Assembly: GCA_946409935.1 (NCBI GenBank) | Contig: CAMJYG010000003.1 | Span: 1 to 63,021 of the forward strand | From: an uncultured Clostridium sp. | GTDB taxonomy: Bacteria; Bacillota; Clostridia; TANB77; CAG-508 | Reading direction: 5' to 3' | Length of the DNA stretch: 63,021 nt | Part shown: one piece after another, positions 19,215 to 28,251 of the stretch | How the letters are laid out: every line of letters begins with the position of its first letter | Numbering within the stretch: position 1 is the stretch's first letter | The notes under the pieces: model-generated | The model's database searches: none | The model's input: the letters and a program-made list of their open reading frames with translations, nothing else | Told to the model about the DNA's origin: nothing | Made by a program: the position numbers and the translations under genes

Positions 19215-20886
19215 ATGAAATTAAGATTAAAAACAAATGAACAAAAAAATGACAAGAAAAAGAATCCAAAAAGACAAGCAAGTGGTATTACTTTAATAGC
19301 TTTAATTGTAACGATAATCGTGCTATTAATTTTAGCAGGGGTAACAATTGCTACATTGACAGGTGAAAACCGGAATATTAAGCCAAGCACAAAATGCGAA
19401 AAAGGCTAATGAAAATGCTACAGTGGAAGAAAATATAAAATTAGCATTCCAAGGTGCACAAATAGGAAAATATACTGGAACAAGTACAGAAGAACAGTTT
19501 AAAGCAGATGTATTAGCAGAATTAGAAAGTTTTTATGGAAGCGGAAATGTAGTAGTAGGAGATCGAGACAATGAAGGAAAATATGAAGTAATTGTACTTG
19601 GGAAGAAATATGAAATAGATGCAAATGGAAATGTTTCTAAGAAAAGTGGAATATCAATAGCAGAACAAAATATTATGTTAAACAAAGGCCAAAGCCAAAG
19701 TTTACATGTGAATTATTCTGAAGGATTATCAGGAGATATAGAATGGAGTTCATCAAATACTAATAAAGTAAAGGTAGAAAATGGAGAAATAACAGTAATA
19801 GAGGATGGAGCTAGTCCAGTAACAATAACAGCGGTATTAAAAAATACAGAACATACAGCAACAACAGAAGTAAAAATAGTACAAGAAATAACAGAAATAT
19901 CATCAGATGATGTAACTGTCTCAAAAGGGGATACTACTCAAATAATAGTAAAAACCAAACCTAGCGAAGGAATTGTTCAAGATATTGAATATGAATTTAC
20001 ATCTGAAGATGAGGGAATTGCTACAGTTGATAAAAATAGTGGAATAGTTACTGGAGTGTCAAGTGGTAACGTAAAAATAAACATAAAAGGAATAATTGAG
20101 GGAAGAGATGAAGTGTTAAATGCTGAGTGCAATGTAAATGTTCCAAGTGTAATTACATCTGTAACTGAATTACGAGAAGGTGATGAGGTATTATATATAG
20201 ATCAAAATGAAAATGAAATACCTTGTAAAGTTTTATATGATTCTACAGGAGAATATGGAATACAAATAATAAGTAAAAATACAGTGGGAGATTCTATAGA
20301 GCTCGGAAATGGCACGGGAAGTGAAGAGTCGTCATTGGACTCGACGAATTTTTCTGTTGCACAGCAGTCATATAATACAGCAATTGCAAAATTAAATAAT
20401 ATAGCAAGAATATATTTGAATAACGATTTAGCTACAAGTGCCAGATGCGCAGGAAGCAATCCAAGTGAAATACCGATAACGACAGAATATGATAATGGAA
20501 CATATGTAAATGATAAGTGGTACAGCAAATATGATAAATATAATAATAAGTTCAAAGTTTCAGATGGTAGTGTAATTGCTTCTAATAATGAGGATTATGT
20601 GCAAATGCAAAAAATTAGCTGTTCTTCTGGTAATTATTGGTTGGCGTCGAGGGGCGTTAATGAGAAATCTGGGAATAAGGGTCAAGTGACTTTTAGTGTG
20701 AGATGGATTAAGGGCGGAGTAGCTGGAGGCGCTGGTATAGTTGGATTAGAAGATACTGACAGTAGTTATATATTAAAGTTGAGAGAATGGTCAAGGAGTT
20801 ATTCGTGTGGAGTTAGACCAGTGTTTATTTTAAAAGATAGTATTTTTTATATAGAAGAAAATGGTGTGAGAACTTTAGTAAAATAG
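19215..20886 (+). CDS. Type-IV-pilin-like surface protein with Ig-like domains, one CGG +1 shift
   Basis: The 556-residue reconstructed product has a prepilin N-terminus: basic leader, then GITLIALIVTIIVLLILAGV (residues about 24-43), cleaved before or after the glycine by a prepilin peptidase. After T-L-T-G-E-N the frame breaks at CGG (19371); skipping C gives G-I-L-S-Q-A-Q-N-A-K, the usual continuation in this Clostridia family. Two Big2-like Ig domains follow (about 140-300). A C-terminal domain ends with NYWLASRG and CGVRPVFIL. It is probably displayed on the cell surface. The ATG follows AAAGAGGGGAG. Regulation by the divergent Xre is likely. Confidence 0.85.
19371..19374 (+). other. CGGA +1 frameshift site 3 (pilin-like)
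   Basis: In-frame CGG is codon 53, after AAC. The continuing frame starts at GGA 19372. Frame 0 ends at 19407-19409 after 12 more sense codons. The break falls directly after the hydrophobic pilin helix. Confidence 0.85.
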
Positions 20887-20978
20887 TTTATCATCTTAAC
20901 TTATATACTGATGGTGTAGAATATGGTGTGTGAAATAAAAAAAATAGCACATCATATTTTTTGTGCAGAAGGAAAGTG

Positions 20979-21008
20979 AAAAGCAAGAGGTAGAACTCTT
21001 GCTTTTTG
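20979..21008 (+). terminator. Rho-independent terminator
   Basis: AAAAGCAAGAG / CTCTTGCTTTTT after the pilin-like gene. Confidence 0.85.
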
Positions 21009-21126
21009 CGTATTGGTATAGTACAATGTATAAAAACAAACGGTAGGGAAATGTTATAAAATTTATTGTGATTTTTTGGTATTCGAGTTAAAATATAGAT
21101 GGAGAATAAGAGAGAGGAGAAATCTT

Positions 21127-22833
21127 ATGAAGAAATTACCAAAAGGAATTAGTAATTACGAAGAATTAATATATGATGGATACTATTATGTAGATAAAAC
21201 AGAATACATAGAAAAATTAGAAAATTTATTTGATAAAAGAATAATGTTTTTAAGACCAAGAAAATTTGGAAAAACACTATTTACAAGCACATTAGAAAAT
21301 TACTATGATATAGCCAAAAAAGAAAAATTTGAAATATTATTTAAAGATACATATATAGGAAAAAATCCAACAAACCTAAAAAATAGTTATCATATATTAA
21401 GATTTAACTTTTCGGGAATAGACACAACAAATGTAGAAGCAACAATAAAGGGATTTAAAAATGAAATTGCATCATCTATTAAGTTTTTTGTAGAAAAATA
21501 TTGCATGGATTTTTATACAAATTTTGATGATGAAGCAGAAAATATCTTAAGTAATTTTTTAAAGGCTTTTAATATACAAAAAGCTGAAGAAAAGATATAT
21601 GTTATAATAGATGAATATGACCACTTCGCTAATGAATTACTTGGATTTAGGACAGATGATTTCAAAGATGTAGTATCAGGAAATGGCAAAGTTAGAAAAT
21701 GGTATGAAATACTAAAAAAAGGAACAGAGACTGTTGTTGAGAGAATATTTATAACAGGTGTTGCTCCAATAACATTAGATAGTACAACAAGTGGATTTAA
21801 TATAGCAAATGATATAACAAAGAATCAAAAATTTAATAATATGCTAGGATTTAGCCAGGATGATGTTATAGCAATTATGAATGAAATGCAAATAGATAAA
21901 ACAAAGCAACAAGAATTAATGCCTATAATAAAGCAAAATTATGATGGATATATTTTTTCAAATTTGTTAGAAGGGAATTTAGAAAACTATAGAATATATA
22001 ATTCTAATATGACCTTATATTTTCTAACTGAATATATTGAACAGGGCAAAATTCCAACAAACCTAATAGATACCAATATAATAAGCGACTATAAAAAAAT
22101 AGAAGGATTCATGAATTTATGTAAAAAAGATGATAGAATAAAACTATTAGAAAAAATTGTAGAAGGTGAACCAGTTACAAGTGAGTTAACTGAGAAATTT
22201 AATAGTGAGATTAGTTTTTCAGAAAAAGAATTAATATCATTATTATTTTATTTGGGATATTTAACAATATATAGCAAAGGATATAGTAAATGTTGTTTTA
22301 AAGCCCCAAACGATGTAATAAAGAAAATTTATACTGATTATTATTTAGCATATTTAAGTAAACAAGCAAAAATTGAAGTAGATTCATTAGATACAGAAGG
22401 TATGAATTATGAAATACTAGAACACGGTAAAATAGATAAGATAATGGAAACACTTGAAGAATATTTAACAAATTTATCAAATAGAGATTATTCAAAATTT
22501 AATGAAAAATATGTTAAAATAATATTCTATTCAATAAGTAGAATGTTAGGAACAATGGTAGTAAAATCTGAGTTAGAAGTAGGCGGAAATTATACAGATA
22601 TTCTCTTAATTCCAAGAGAAAAAATAAATGAAAGATATGGAATATTAATAGAATTTAAATATATAAAAAAGGAAGACTATGAAAAAGACAACAGTCTACT
22701 AGAAAAGAGGAAAAAAGAAGCAAGACTTCAATTAGAAAAATATAAAAATACTGAAGAAATAAAATTAATTCCAAAGTTAAAGGCTTATACGGTTGTTGCA
22801 ATAAAAGATAAATTAGTAATAGAAGAATTTTAG
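21127..22833 (+). CDS. AAA-ATPase-like / PD-(D/E)XK nuclease family protein
   Basis: This 568-residue protein belongs to the abundant AAA-ATPase_like plus PD-(D/E)XK_9 family of gut anaerobes. The N-terminal signature YYVDKTEYIEKLE is followed by Walker A RPRKFGKTLF (about 40-49) and the Walker B-like IIDEYDHFAN (about 160). The C-terminal nuclease-like part shows YTDILLIP and GILIEFKY (about 500-520). The start at 21127 is chosen because GAGAGGAGAAATCTT precedes it and the family begins MKKLPxGISxYEEL. The function is unknown. Confidence 0.88.
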   Translation: MKKLPKGISNYEELIYDGYYYVDKTEYIEKLENLFDKRIMFLRPRKFGKTLFTSTLENYYDIAKKEKFEILFKDTYIGKNPTNLKNSYHILRFNFSGIDTTNVEATIKGFKNEIASSIKFFVEKYCMDFYTNFDDEAENILSNFLKAFNIQKAEEKIYVIIDEYDHFANELLGFRTDDFKDVVSGNGKVRKWYEILKKGTETVVERIFITGVAPITLDSTTSGFNIANDITKNQKFNNMLGFSQDDVIAIMNEMQIDKTKQQELMPIIKQNYDGYIFSNLLEGNLENYRIYNSNMTLYFLTEYIEQGKIPTNLIDTNIISDYKKIEGFMNLCKKDDRIKLLEKIVEGEPVTSELTEKFNSEISFSEKELISLLFYLGYLTIYSKGYSKCCFKAPNDVIKKIYTDYYLAYLSKQAKIEVDSLDTEGMNYEILEHGKIDKIMETLEEYLTNLSNRDYSKFNEKYVKIIFYSISRMLGTMVVKSELEVGGNYTDILLIPREKINERYGILIEFKYIKKEDYEKDNSLLEKRKKEARLQLEKYKNTEEIKLIPKLKAYTVVAIKDKLVIEEF

Positions 22834-23022
22834 AGTTGCAATTTATAACTAATAACGGTTAATTAGACAATGAAATTCTAAGACAGCATTGACTGATTAG
22901 TATCATCTCATGAGATATACAAAGAAAAATAAAACTAAAAGTAGCACAAGAAGTAACAAAATGAACAAAAAGTTTTAATTATATCTATTTTGTTTTATAA
23001 TTATCACCGGAGGTAGACGAAA

Positions 23023-23964
23023 ATGTCAATAATAAACAAAATAGAAAAAGTAAGAAACAAAAGAAAAATAACATTTGAAAATATTTGTACAGAATGGTTA
23101 GTATACAAGAAAAGGATGGTAAAAGAATCAAGCTATGCAAATTACACGTACTCAATAAAGAAATATTTAATACCAGAATTTGGACGTTTTAGTTTAAGAC
23201 AATTGGAAAAATATGATTTTAATGAATATGTTGAGGAGCTAAGACAAAATCTTTCACCCAAAACAGTTAGAGATATAATAAGTAATCTGAAGGCAATTTT
23301 AACTTTAGCAGGAGATAAATACGACTGTAAAATAAAAGTAAAAAATATAATTAGTCCAAAACAAGATTTAGAGCCTTTAGCAATATTAAACCACAGGGAA
23401 AAAAATAAATTAGAAAGATATTGCTTAAAAGAAAATAGCCTAAAAAGCATTGGAATAATAGTGTGTTTATATACAGGATTAAGAGTAGGAGAAATATGTG
23501 CATTAAGGTGGAAGGACATAGATTTAGAAAAAAGAGAATTACATGTAAGATATACATTACAGCGAATATATAAAAATAGTGAAAAATCAACCCAAATAAT
23601 TATAGATAAACCAAAGACAAAAACCTCTGTTAGAGCAATACCTATATCAAATAAAATATATGATTTATTAAAAGAATTAAAATGTCAATATAAAGACGAA
23701 GATTTTTTCTTAACAGGAAATCCATATAAATTTGTTGAACCAAGAAATTATCAATATAATTTTAAATTAATATTAGAAGCAAGTAAAGTAAAAAAATATA
23801 AATTTCATATATTACGTCATACATTTTCAACTGATTGTATTGAAGTAGGAATGGATATAAAAAGTTTAAGTGAAATTTTAGGACATTCCACTGTAGAAAT
23901 TACACTTAATAAATATGTTCATTCTTCTTATAGTACAAAGAAAAGGTTTTTAGAAAAATTATGA
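23023..23964 (+). CDS. Tyrosine recombinase / integrase
   Basis: The 313-residue phage-type integrase has an N-terminal SAM-like core-binding domain (about 20-100). Its catalytic domain shows the tetrad: Arg in TGLRVGEICALRW, Lys region, HxxR in HILRHTFST, and His/Tyr in LGHSTVEITLNKYVH. CCGGAGG precedes the ATG. No other phage or transposon genes, and no obvious att repeat, are seen nearby. It is either the remnant of an integrated element next to rpsF or a domesticated recombinase. Confidence 0.88.
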   Translation: MSIINKIEKVRNKRKITFENICTEWLVYKKRMVKESSYANYTYSIKKYLIPEFGRFSLRQLEKYDFNEYVEELRQNLSPKTVRDIISNLKAILTLAGDKYDCKIKVKNIISPKQDLEPLAILNHREKNKLERYCLKENSLKSIGIIVCLYTGLRVGEICALRWKDIDLEKRELHVRYTLQRIYKNSEKSTQIIIDKPKTKTSVRAIPISNKIYDLLKELKCQYKDEDFFLTGNPYKFVEPRNYQYNFKLILEASKVKKYKFHILRHTFSTDCIEVGMDIKSLSEILGHSTVEITLNKYVHSSYSTKKRFLEKL

Positions 23965-24005
23965 TTATGGAAAAAAACACTTGCCAAACATTGAAAAATA
24001 TGGTA

Positions 24006-24042
24006 AAATAGCTATGTTTTGAAAATGCATGGCTATTTTTTT
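24006..24042 (+). terminator. Terminator after integrase
   Basis: AAAATAGC / GCTATTTTTTT hairpin with a T-run, 40 bases after the integrase stop. Confidence 0.7.
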
Positions 24043-24123
24043 GTTTTAGACAAAAAAATATGCAATTTCAAAATCTCTACTTACAGTAAATGTAGGTTAC
24101 AAATCCATAGGGAGGTGAAAATA

Positions 24124-24405
24124 ATGAAAAAATACGAAAGTGTTATCATTGTTAATCCAAATGTTGATGAAGCTGGTTTAAAAGCTTTAGAAGAAAAATT
24201 CACAGGGTTAATAAATGAAAATGGTAAAGTAGAATCTGTAGAAAACATGGGAAAGAAAAGATTAGCTTACGAAATAAGCAAATTTAACGAAGCTACATAC
24301 ATGTTATTCAATTTTGAAGCAAAACCAGATTCTATAGCAGAACTTGAAAGAGTTTACAGAATTACAGACGACATAATCAAATTTATCGTTGTAAAAAAAG
24401 ACTAA
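24124..24405 (+). CDS. rpsF: 30S ribosomal protein S6
   Basis: The 93-residue S6 forms a heterodimer with S18 on the platform of the small subunit. Conserved features are KYESVIIVNPN, ENMGKKRLAYEI and the C-terminal RITDDIIKFIVVKKD. The start at 24124 has GGGAGGTG upstream; longer in-frame upstream sequence is not S6-like. It is first in the classic rpsF-ssb-rpsR operon. Confidence 0.97.
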   Translation: MKKYESVIIVNPNVDEAGLKALEEKFTGLINENGKVESVENMGKKRLAYEISKFNEATYMLFNFEAKPDSIAELERVYRITDDIIKFIVVKKD

Positions 24406-24477
24406 TAAAATTAGTAAAAATTAAAATCGAATAAAGATTGGGGCCTTTATTTAGAGTACAAAGAAAGGTGATATAAA

Positions 24478-24906
24478 ATGAACAAAGTAATTTTAATGGG
24501 AAGATTAACAAGAGACCCAGAAACAAGATACACACAAACAAACAATACACTAGTATCTTCTTTCAGCTTAGCAGTAAATAGAAGATTTGTAAGACAGGGT
24601 GAAGAAAGACAAGCAGATTTCATAAATATAGTTGCGTGGAGCAAATTAGGTGAATTCTGCAGTAAATACTTTAAGAAAGGTCAACAAGTAGGTGTAATTG
24701 GAAGAATTCAAACAAGAACTTGGGATGACGACCAAGGAACAAAACATTATGTAACAGAAGTTGTTGCAGAAGAAGCATATTTTGCAGATAGCAAAAGAGA
24801 TGGAGAGGCTGGAGCAAGTTCTTTTGAAAATACATTTGGAAATACAGCACCAGGAAGTATGGGTGCAGATTTTGAAGTTTCTTCAAGTGATGACCTACCA
24901 TTCTAA
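24478..24906 (+). CDS. ssb: Single-stranded DNA-binding protein
   Basis: The 142-residue protein has an OB fold (residues 1-105: [18 protein letters not shown], then VAWSKLGE). A flexible tail ends in the acidic DDLPF tip that recruits replication and repair partners. AGAAAGGTG precedes the ATG. It sits between rpsF and rpsR as in most Bacillota. Confidence 0.97.
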   Translation: MNKVILMGRLTRDPETRYTQTNNTLVSSFSLAVNRRFVRQGEERQADFINIVAWSKLGEFCSKYFKKGQQVGVIGRIQTRTWDDDQGTKHYVTEVVAEEAYFADSKRDGEAGASSFENTFGNTAPGSMGADFEVSSSDDLPF

Positions 24907-24925
24907 CAATAAGGAGGGGAAAATA

Positions 24926-25207
24926 ATGGCAGATAAAAAACAAAATAAAAGAAATAATAACAAAAACTATGACGAGGATTACAATCCAAAATTTAGAAAA
25001 ACAAGAAAAAAGGTATGTGTTTTATGTAGTGACAAAAACTTTGAATTAGATTACAAAAATCCAGAACAATTAAAAAAATTTGTTAATGAAAAGGGTAAAA
25101 TCTTACCAAGAAGAAATACTGGAGCATGTGCTAAACATCAAAGAGATATTACTATAGCAATAAAAAGAGCAAGACATATTGCTATATTACCATACGCACA
25201 AAACTAA
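24926..25207 (+). CDS. rpsR: 30S ribosomal protein S18, cysteine-containing
   Basis: The 93-residue S18 has the conserved core [31 protein letters not shown]. The CxxC (CVLC) plus later Cys/His suggest the zinc-binding form. The basic N-terminal extension ([18 protein letters not shown]) is typical of Clostridia. AAGGAGGGG precedes the ATG. A terminator follows. Confidence 0.97.
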   Translation: MADKKQNKRNNNKNYDEDYNPKFRKTRKKVCVLCSDKNFELDYKNPEQLKKFVNEKGKILPRRNTGACAKHQRDITIAIKRARHIAILPYAQN

Positions 25208-25225
25208 TTTGAAATATAAGACAAG

Positions 25226-25253
25226 AAAACCGTTGAGAAATCAGCGGTTTTTG
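25226..25253 (+). terminator. Terminator of rpsF operon
   Basis: AAAACCGTTGA / TCAGCGGTTTTT hairpin with T-run. Confidence 0.85.
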
Positions 25254-25460
25254 CTTATTAATATATAGTTTTAATGCAATTATAATACAACTTGATTATT
25301 TTAACATTATTTTTATATTGTAAATACTTTTTTCAACTTCATCATTTTTAAATTTATTGAATATAGTGGCATAAGTATGCTCTAACAAATCCAAACTTTT
25401 GGATAACTTAACATGTGCGTATCTTTTTTGTCGTATTTTTTAAATTTTTCATAAAAAATA

Positions 25461-25489
25461 TTGACAAATAGTATCAAGTATAGTATCAT
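25461..25489 (+). promoter_or_regulatory. hicAB promoter
   Basis: TTGACA at 25461-25466, 17 bases, TATCAT at 25484-25489. AGTATCA-type direct repeats (from 25470 and 25482) overlap it and could be HicB operators. The rest of the gap 25254-25541 shows nothing else. Confidence 0.6.
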
Positions 25490-25541
25490 ATAATTAGTCT
25501 TAGACAAAAGGCAAATATTTCTAGTTAAAGGAGGAATATAA

Positions 25542-25770
25542 ATGCCAGACATAAATAAATTGATACTTAAAATGAAAAGACAGCCAAACGGAATTAGATT
25601 TCAGGAATTGGCAAAAGTATTAGAGTACAACGGATATCAAATGAAAACAAAAACACGGAACATCACACAGACAGTTCATTAACAAAAAAGGTGATGTTAT
25701 AACAATTAAACAGGAAAATCCATTAAAAGCCGTATATGTGAAAGATGTACTTAGAAGAATAGGCGAATAA
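25542..25770 (+). CDS. hicA: HicA-family mRNA interferase toxin, one CGG +1 shift
   Basis: The reconstructed product has 75 residues, the usual HicA size: a dsRBD-like fold that cleaves mRNA in translation-independent fashion. The N-terminus is MPDINKLILKMKRQPNGIRF. The break at CGG (25656) sits right before the catalytic motif; skipping C gives G-T-S-H-R-Q-F-I-N-K-K-G-D, with the catalytic His. The C-terminus PLKAVYVKDVLRRIG is typical. The ATG follows AAAGGAGGAATATAA. hicB lies 60 bases downstream. Read in frame 0, the protein would end before the active site, so toxin synthesis depends on the shift. Confidence 0.9.
25656..25659 (+). other. CGGA +1 frameshift site 4 (hicA)
   Basis: In-frame CGG is codon 39, after ACA. 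The continuing frame begins at GGA 25657, the conserved glycine of the HicA active-site motif. Frame 0 stops at 25680-25682, seven codons later. Confidence 0.88.
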
Positions 25771-25793
25771 AAGTATATTCTTTGAGTATACTT
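25771..25793 (+). other. Small hairpin between hicA and hicB
   Basis: AAGTATA / GTATACTT inverted repeat directly after the hicA stop. A weak T-rich tail follows; it could attenuate or protect the message. Confidence 0.5.
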
Positions 25794-25829
25794 ATTTTAT
25801 AGATAAAAGGATTTTAGGAGGTGCCTTTT

Positions 25830-26177
25830 ATGAAGAGTTTAAAGGAATATATGGAATTACCATATAACTATATTATTCAACCAGTTAATGATGAAAGCGG
25901 ATTATATTTTTATGCTCGTATTTTAGAATTAGATGGTTGTCAAAGTACAGGAGATACATTCGAGGAAGCATATGAAAATTTAAGAGAAGCAATGGAAGGG
26001 TGGATTGAAGCAAAATTAGAAGGTGGATTTGAAGTGCCACTACCTGTTGGGTATGATGACTTCAGTGGTAAATTTGTTGTCAGAATTCCAAAATCATTGC
26101 ATTATAGATTATCAGTAGAAGCAGAACAAGAGGGCGTATCATTGAATCAATATGCATTATACAAATTAAGTCATTAA
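25830..26177 (+). CDS. hicB: HicB-family antitoxin
   Basis: The 115-residue HicB antitoxin has an N-terminal partially degraded RNase H fold (residues 10-65, YYIIQPVNDESG-like start, LDGCQSTGDTFEEAYENLREAMEGWIEA). A C-terminal ribbon-helix-helix/CopG-like DNA-binding segment follows (about 83-113, RIPKSLHYRLSVEAEQEGVS). The ATG at 25830 is chosen because AGGAGG lies eight bases before it. It should neutralise HicA and repress the operon promoter. Confidence 0.93.
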   Translation: MKSLKEYMELPYNYIIQPVNDESGLYFYARILELDGCQSTGDTFEEAYENLREAMEGWIEAKLEGGFEVPLPVGYDDFSGKFVVRIPKSLHYRLSVEAEQEGVSLNQYALYKLSH

Positions 26178-26210
26178 ATTTTCACATATATATTTTAAAA
26201 TATTAATTTT

Positions 26211-26236
26211 GAGTCTATTGAAATAATAGGCTCTTT
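26211..26236 (+). terminator. Terminator after hicB
   Basis: GAGTCTATT / AATAGGCTC stem followed by TTTT. Confidence 0.7.
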
Positions 26237-26268
26237 TAATTTGTTTGAAAAATAAAAATGTCAAAATT

Positions 26269-26298
26269 ATTTACAATTAAAAAACCTTGTGATATAAT
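26269..26298 (+). promoter_or_regulatory. Promoter of the 26330 gene
   Basis: TTTACA near 26269, about 17-18 bases, TATAAT ending near 26298. It implies that translation starts downstream of it, at 26321 (GTG) or 26330 (TTG). Confidence 0.6.
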
Positions 26299-26329
26299 TT
26301 TCCGTAGAAAAACGAGAGAGGTGAATTTT

Positions 26330-27265
26330 TTGAATCAAATACTAAGTGTAGAAAGCAATAACTATAGTAAAAATAAAAAAACAAAAAATAGAGGATCTAA
26401 AGAACCAATAGCAATAAAAAGTATTGTAAAATTTTTTGCGATTTCAATAATAATATTTGGAATTTTTATGGTAGGAACAGGTTCATATTCTATGTATAAA
26501 AGCTCACAAGAACAAATGGCTAAAGTAAAGCCTACAATACATGTAGAAGAAATTGCACAAGCAGCATTATTGCTAAAAGTAAGCCACAACAAAGCTTTAT
26601 CAAGAATAACATATAGTTGGAACAATTCTGAACCAATAGAGGTAGAATGTAATGGAGAAAAACAAATTTCACAAGAGATTGAGATACCAAAAGGAACCAA
26701 TATATTAACAATATATGCGAAAGATAAAAGTGGACAAGAAGTTAGGTATGAAAGACAATATGATTTAAAGAGCAATATAGATATAAATATAGAAGCAGAA
26801 GGAAATAATATAAAAGTAACAGCAAGTGGTGAAGAAGAACTTTCATACATGACATATAGATGGGATGAAGAAGAAGAAACAAAAATTGATATAAATGATA
26901 CAGAAACAGAACAGAAAATAGAAATACCAGTAGGGCTACACACATTAACAGTAATAGTTGTAGATAAAAGTAATAACACAGAAACAGCTACACAAGAAGT
27001 ACAAGGAGTTAAAAAACCAAATTTAACAGTAACAACTGATGGCTCAGCAAACTTTATAATTAAAGCATCAGATGAACAAGGATTAAAGAGAATAGAGCTT
27101 ATAGTAAATGAAACTAAAAAATATAAAGCAGATTTAACTGGAAAAACAGAATTTGAATACAAACTTCCTTTGAAAGAAGGAGAAAATAAACTAGAAGTTA
27201 CAGTATACAATGTAAATGATATGTCTGAAAAATCTAAAAAGAAAGTAACAAAACCAGCTCAATAA
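26330..27265 (+). CDS. Membrane-anchored Ig-like repeat protein
   Basis: The product has about 311 residues with a TTG start after GAGAGGTGAA; a GTG at 26321 is possible. A basic, Asn-rich cytosolic start precedes one transmembrane helix (VKFFAISIIIFGIFMVGTG). Three similar extracellular Ig-like modules of about 75 residues follow. Each has the pattern T-Y-x-W-(N/D)-x-x-E-x-x-(I/E) then P-x-G-x-(N/H)-x-L-T-(I/V) (LSRITYSWNN, LSYMTYRWDE and the diverged LKRIELIVNE). It is probably a surface adhesion or cell-wall protein. No precise family is recognised. Confidence 0.75.
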   Translation: MNQILSVESNNYSKNKKTKNRGSKEPIAIKSIVKFFAISIIIFGIFMVGTGSYSMYKSSQEQMAKVKPTIHVEEIAQAALLLKVSHNKALSRITYSWNNSEPIEVECNGEKQISQEIEIPKGTNILTIYAKDKSGQEVRYERQYDLKSNIDINIEAEGNNIKVTASGEEELSYMTYRWDEEEETKIDINDTETEQKIEIPVGLHTLTVIVVDKSNNTETATQEVQGVKKPNLTVTTDGSANFIIKASDEQGLKRIELIVNETKKYKADLTGKTEFEYKLPLKEGENKLEVTVYNVNDMSEKSKKKVTKPAQ

Positions 27266-27271
27266 TAATTA

Positions 27272-27301
27272 ATCTAGCCTCCTATTTATAGGAGGCTAGA
27301 T
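27272..27301 (+). terminator. Hairpin after Ig-like gene
   Basis: Perfect ATCTAGCCTCCTA / TAGGAGGCTAGAT hairpin eight bases after the stop; no long T-run. Confidence 0.65.
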
Positions 27302-27376
27302 GTATGATTGAATTGAAATAAAATCGTGAAAGAAATTAGTTTGCATTCAAAAAACGAGAAAGGAAAGTAATTTTAA

Positions 27377-28180
27377 ATGAATTTTAATTTATTCGAAATA
27401 CTAACATATTTCATAATATACTCTGTCATGGGATGGATAATGGAATCTACAGTTAGAAGTGTATGTGAAAGAAAACTAATTAATACAGGTTTTTTGAAAG
27501 GACCATGTTGCCCTATATATGGAATAGGAGCAATTATAATGTTCCTATTTTTAGGCAATTTTAAAGATAAACCAATATTATTATTTTTTCTTGCCATAAT
27601 ATTATTAACATTTTGGGAATATATAGTAGGAGTATTATTAGAAACAATATTTCATACAAAATATTGGGATTACTCTGAACAAAAATTTAATTTTCAAGGT
27701 AGAATATGTTTAACAAATTCACTATGTTGGGGATTATTAGGTGTAGGATTCATTAAATTCTTGCATCCTTTTGTAATAAATATGTTATCTTATGTTGATA
27801 AAAATTTGTTAATATATATAATAACAATAGTTTCAATTGTTTTCTTAGTAGACGTTATAGTTTCTGTAATAAATGTAATGAATATAAAATCAACATTAGA
27901 GAAAATAGAAGAAATGAATAAAGAAATTAAAGAAAAAATAAAAGAGCTAAAAAACTTGAGCTTGATGAAAGGAAAAGATGCAGAAAAGGACATAGAAAGA
28001 GTTACTGTTGAAAAAATGCAAAAATTGGTAGATGAATTAAAAAAGAAGAGAAACAAAACAATTTTAAAATTATACAAAAATGTGTATCGTTTAAAGAAGG
28101 CATTTCCTGCTATAAATACAAAAGAAATAACAGAAGTTTTGAGTAAGAAGATTGAATTAAGAAAAAAATTTAAAAAATAA
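27377..28180 (+). CDS. Putative ABC-transporter-type membrane protein (CmpB/DUF1113-like)
   Basis: The 267-residue integral membrane protein has four or five N-terminal helices (residues 5-170) with the family hallmark GWIMESTVRS, then GFLKGPCCPIYGIGA and CWGLLGVGFIKFLHP. A basic cytosolic coiled-coil tail follows (about 180-265). This matches the 'putative ABC-transporter type IV' family. The transport role is not proven. AAAGGAAAG precedes the ATG. A terminator follows. Confidence 0.82.
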   Translation: MNFNLFEILTYFIIYSVMGWIMESTVRSVCERKLINTGFLKGPCCPIYGIGAIIMFLFLGNFKDKPILLFFLAIILLTFWEYIVGVLLETIFHTKYWDYSEQKFNFQGRICLTNSLCWGLLGVGFIKFLHPFVINMLSYVDKNLLIYIITIVSIVFLVDVIVSVINVMNIKSTLEKIEEMNKEIKEKIKELKNLSLMKGKDAEKDIERVTVEKMQKLVDELKKKRNKTILKLYKNVYRLKKAFPAINTKEITEVLSKKIELRKKFKK

Positions 28181-28181
28181 T

Positions 28182-28211
28182 AAAAAGACTTGAAATGTTC
28201 AAGTCTTTTTG
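28182..28211 (+). terminator. Rho-independent terminator
   Basis: AAAAAGACTTGAA / TTCAAGTCTTTTT hairpin with T-run. Confidence 0.85.
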
Positions 28212-28251
28212 TATATAATGGGAAGAATAAAAAAGATAGGAGAAAGATAAG

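Noticed and set aside
23023-23964. Prophage or integrative element around the integrase
   Set aside because: No capsid, relaxase, excisionase or repeat-bounded segment is visible; it is followed directly by the rpsF operon.
26362-27210. 282-codon minus-strand frame opposite the Ig-like protein
   Set aside because: Composition is that of an antisense shadow (Ser/Phe/Ile-rich), with no ribosome site; the plus-strand gene has promoter, anchor and repeats.
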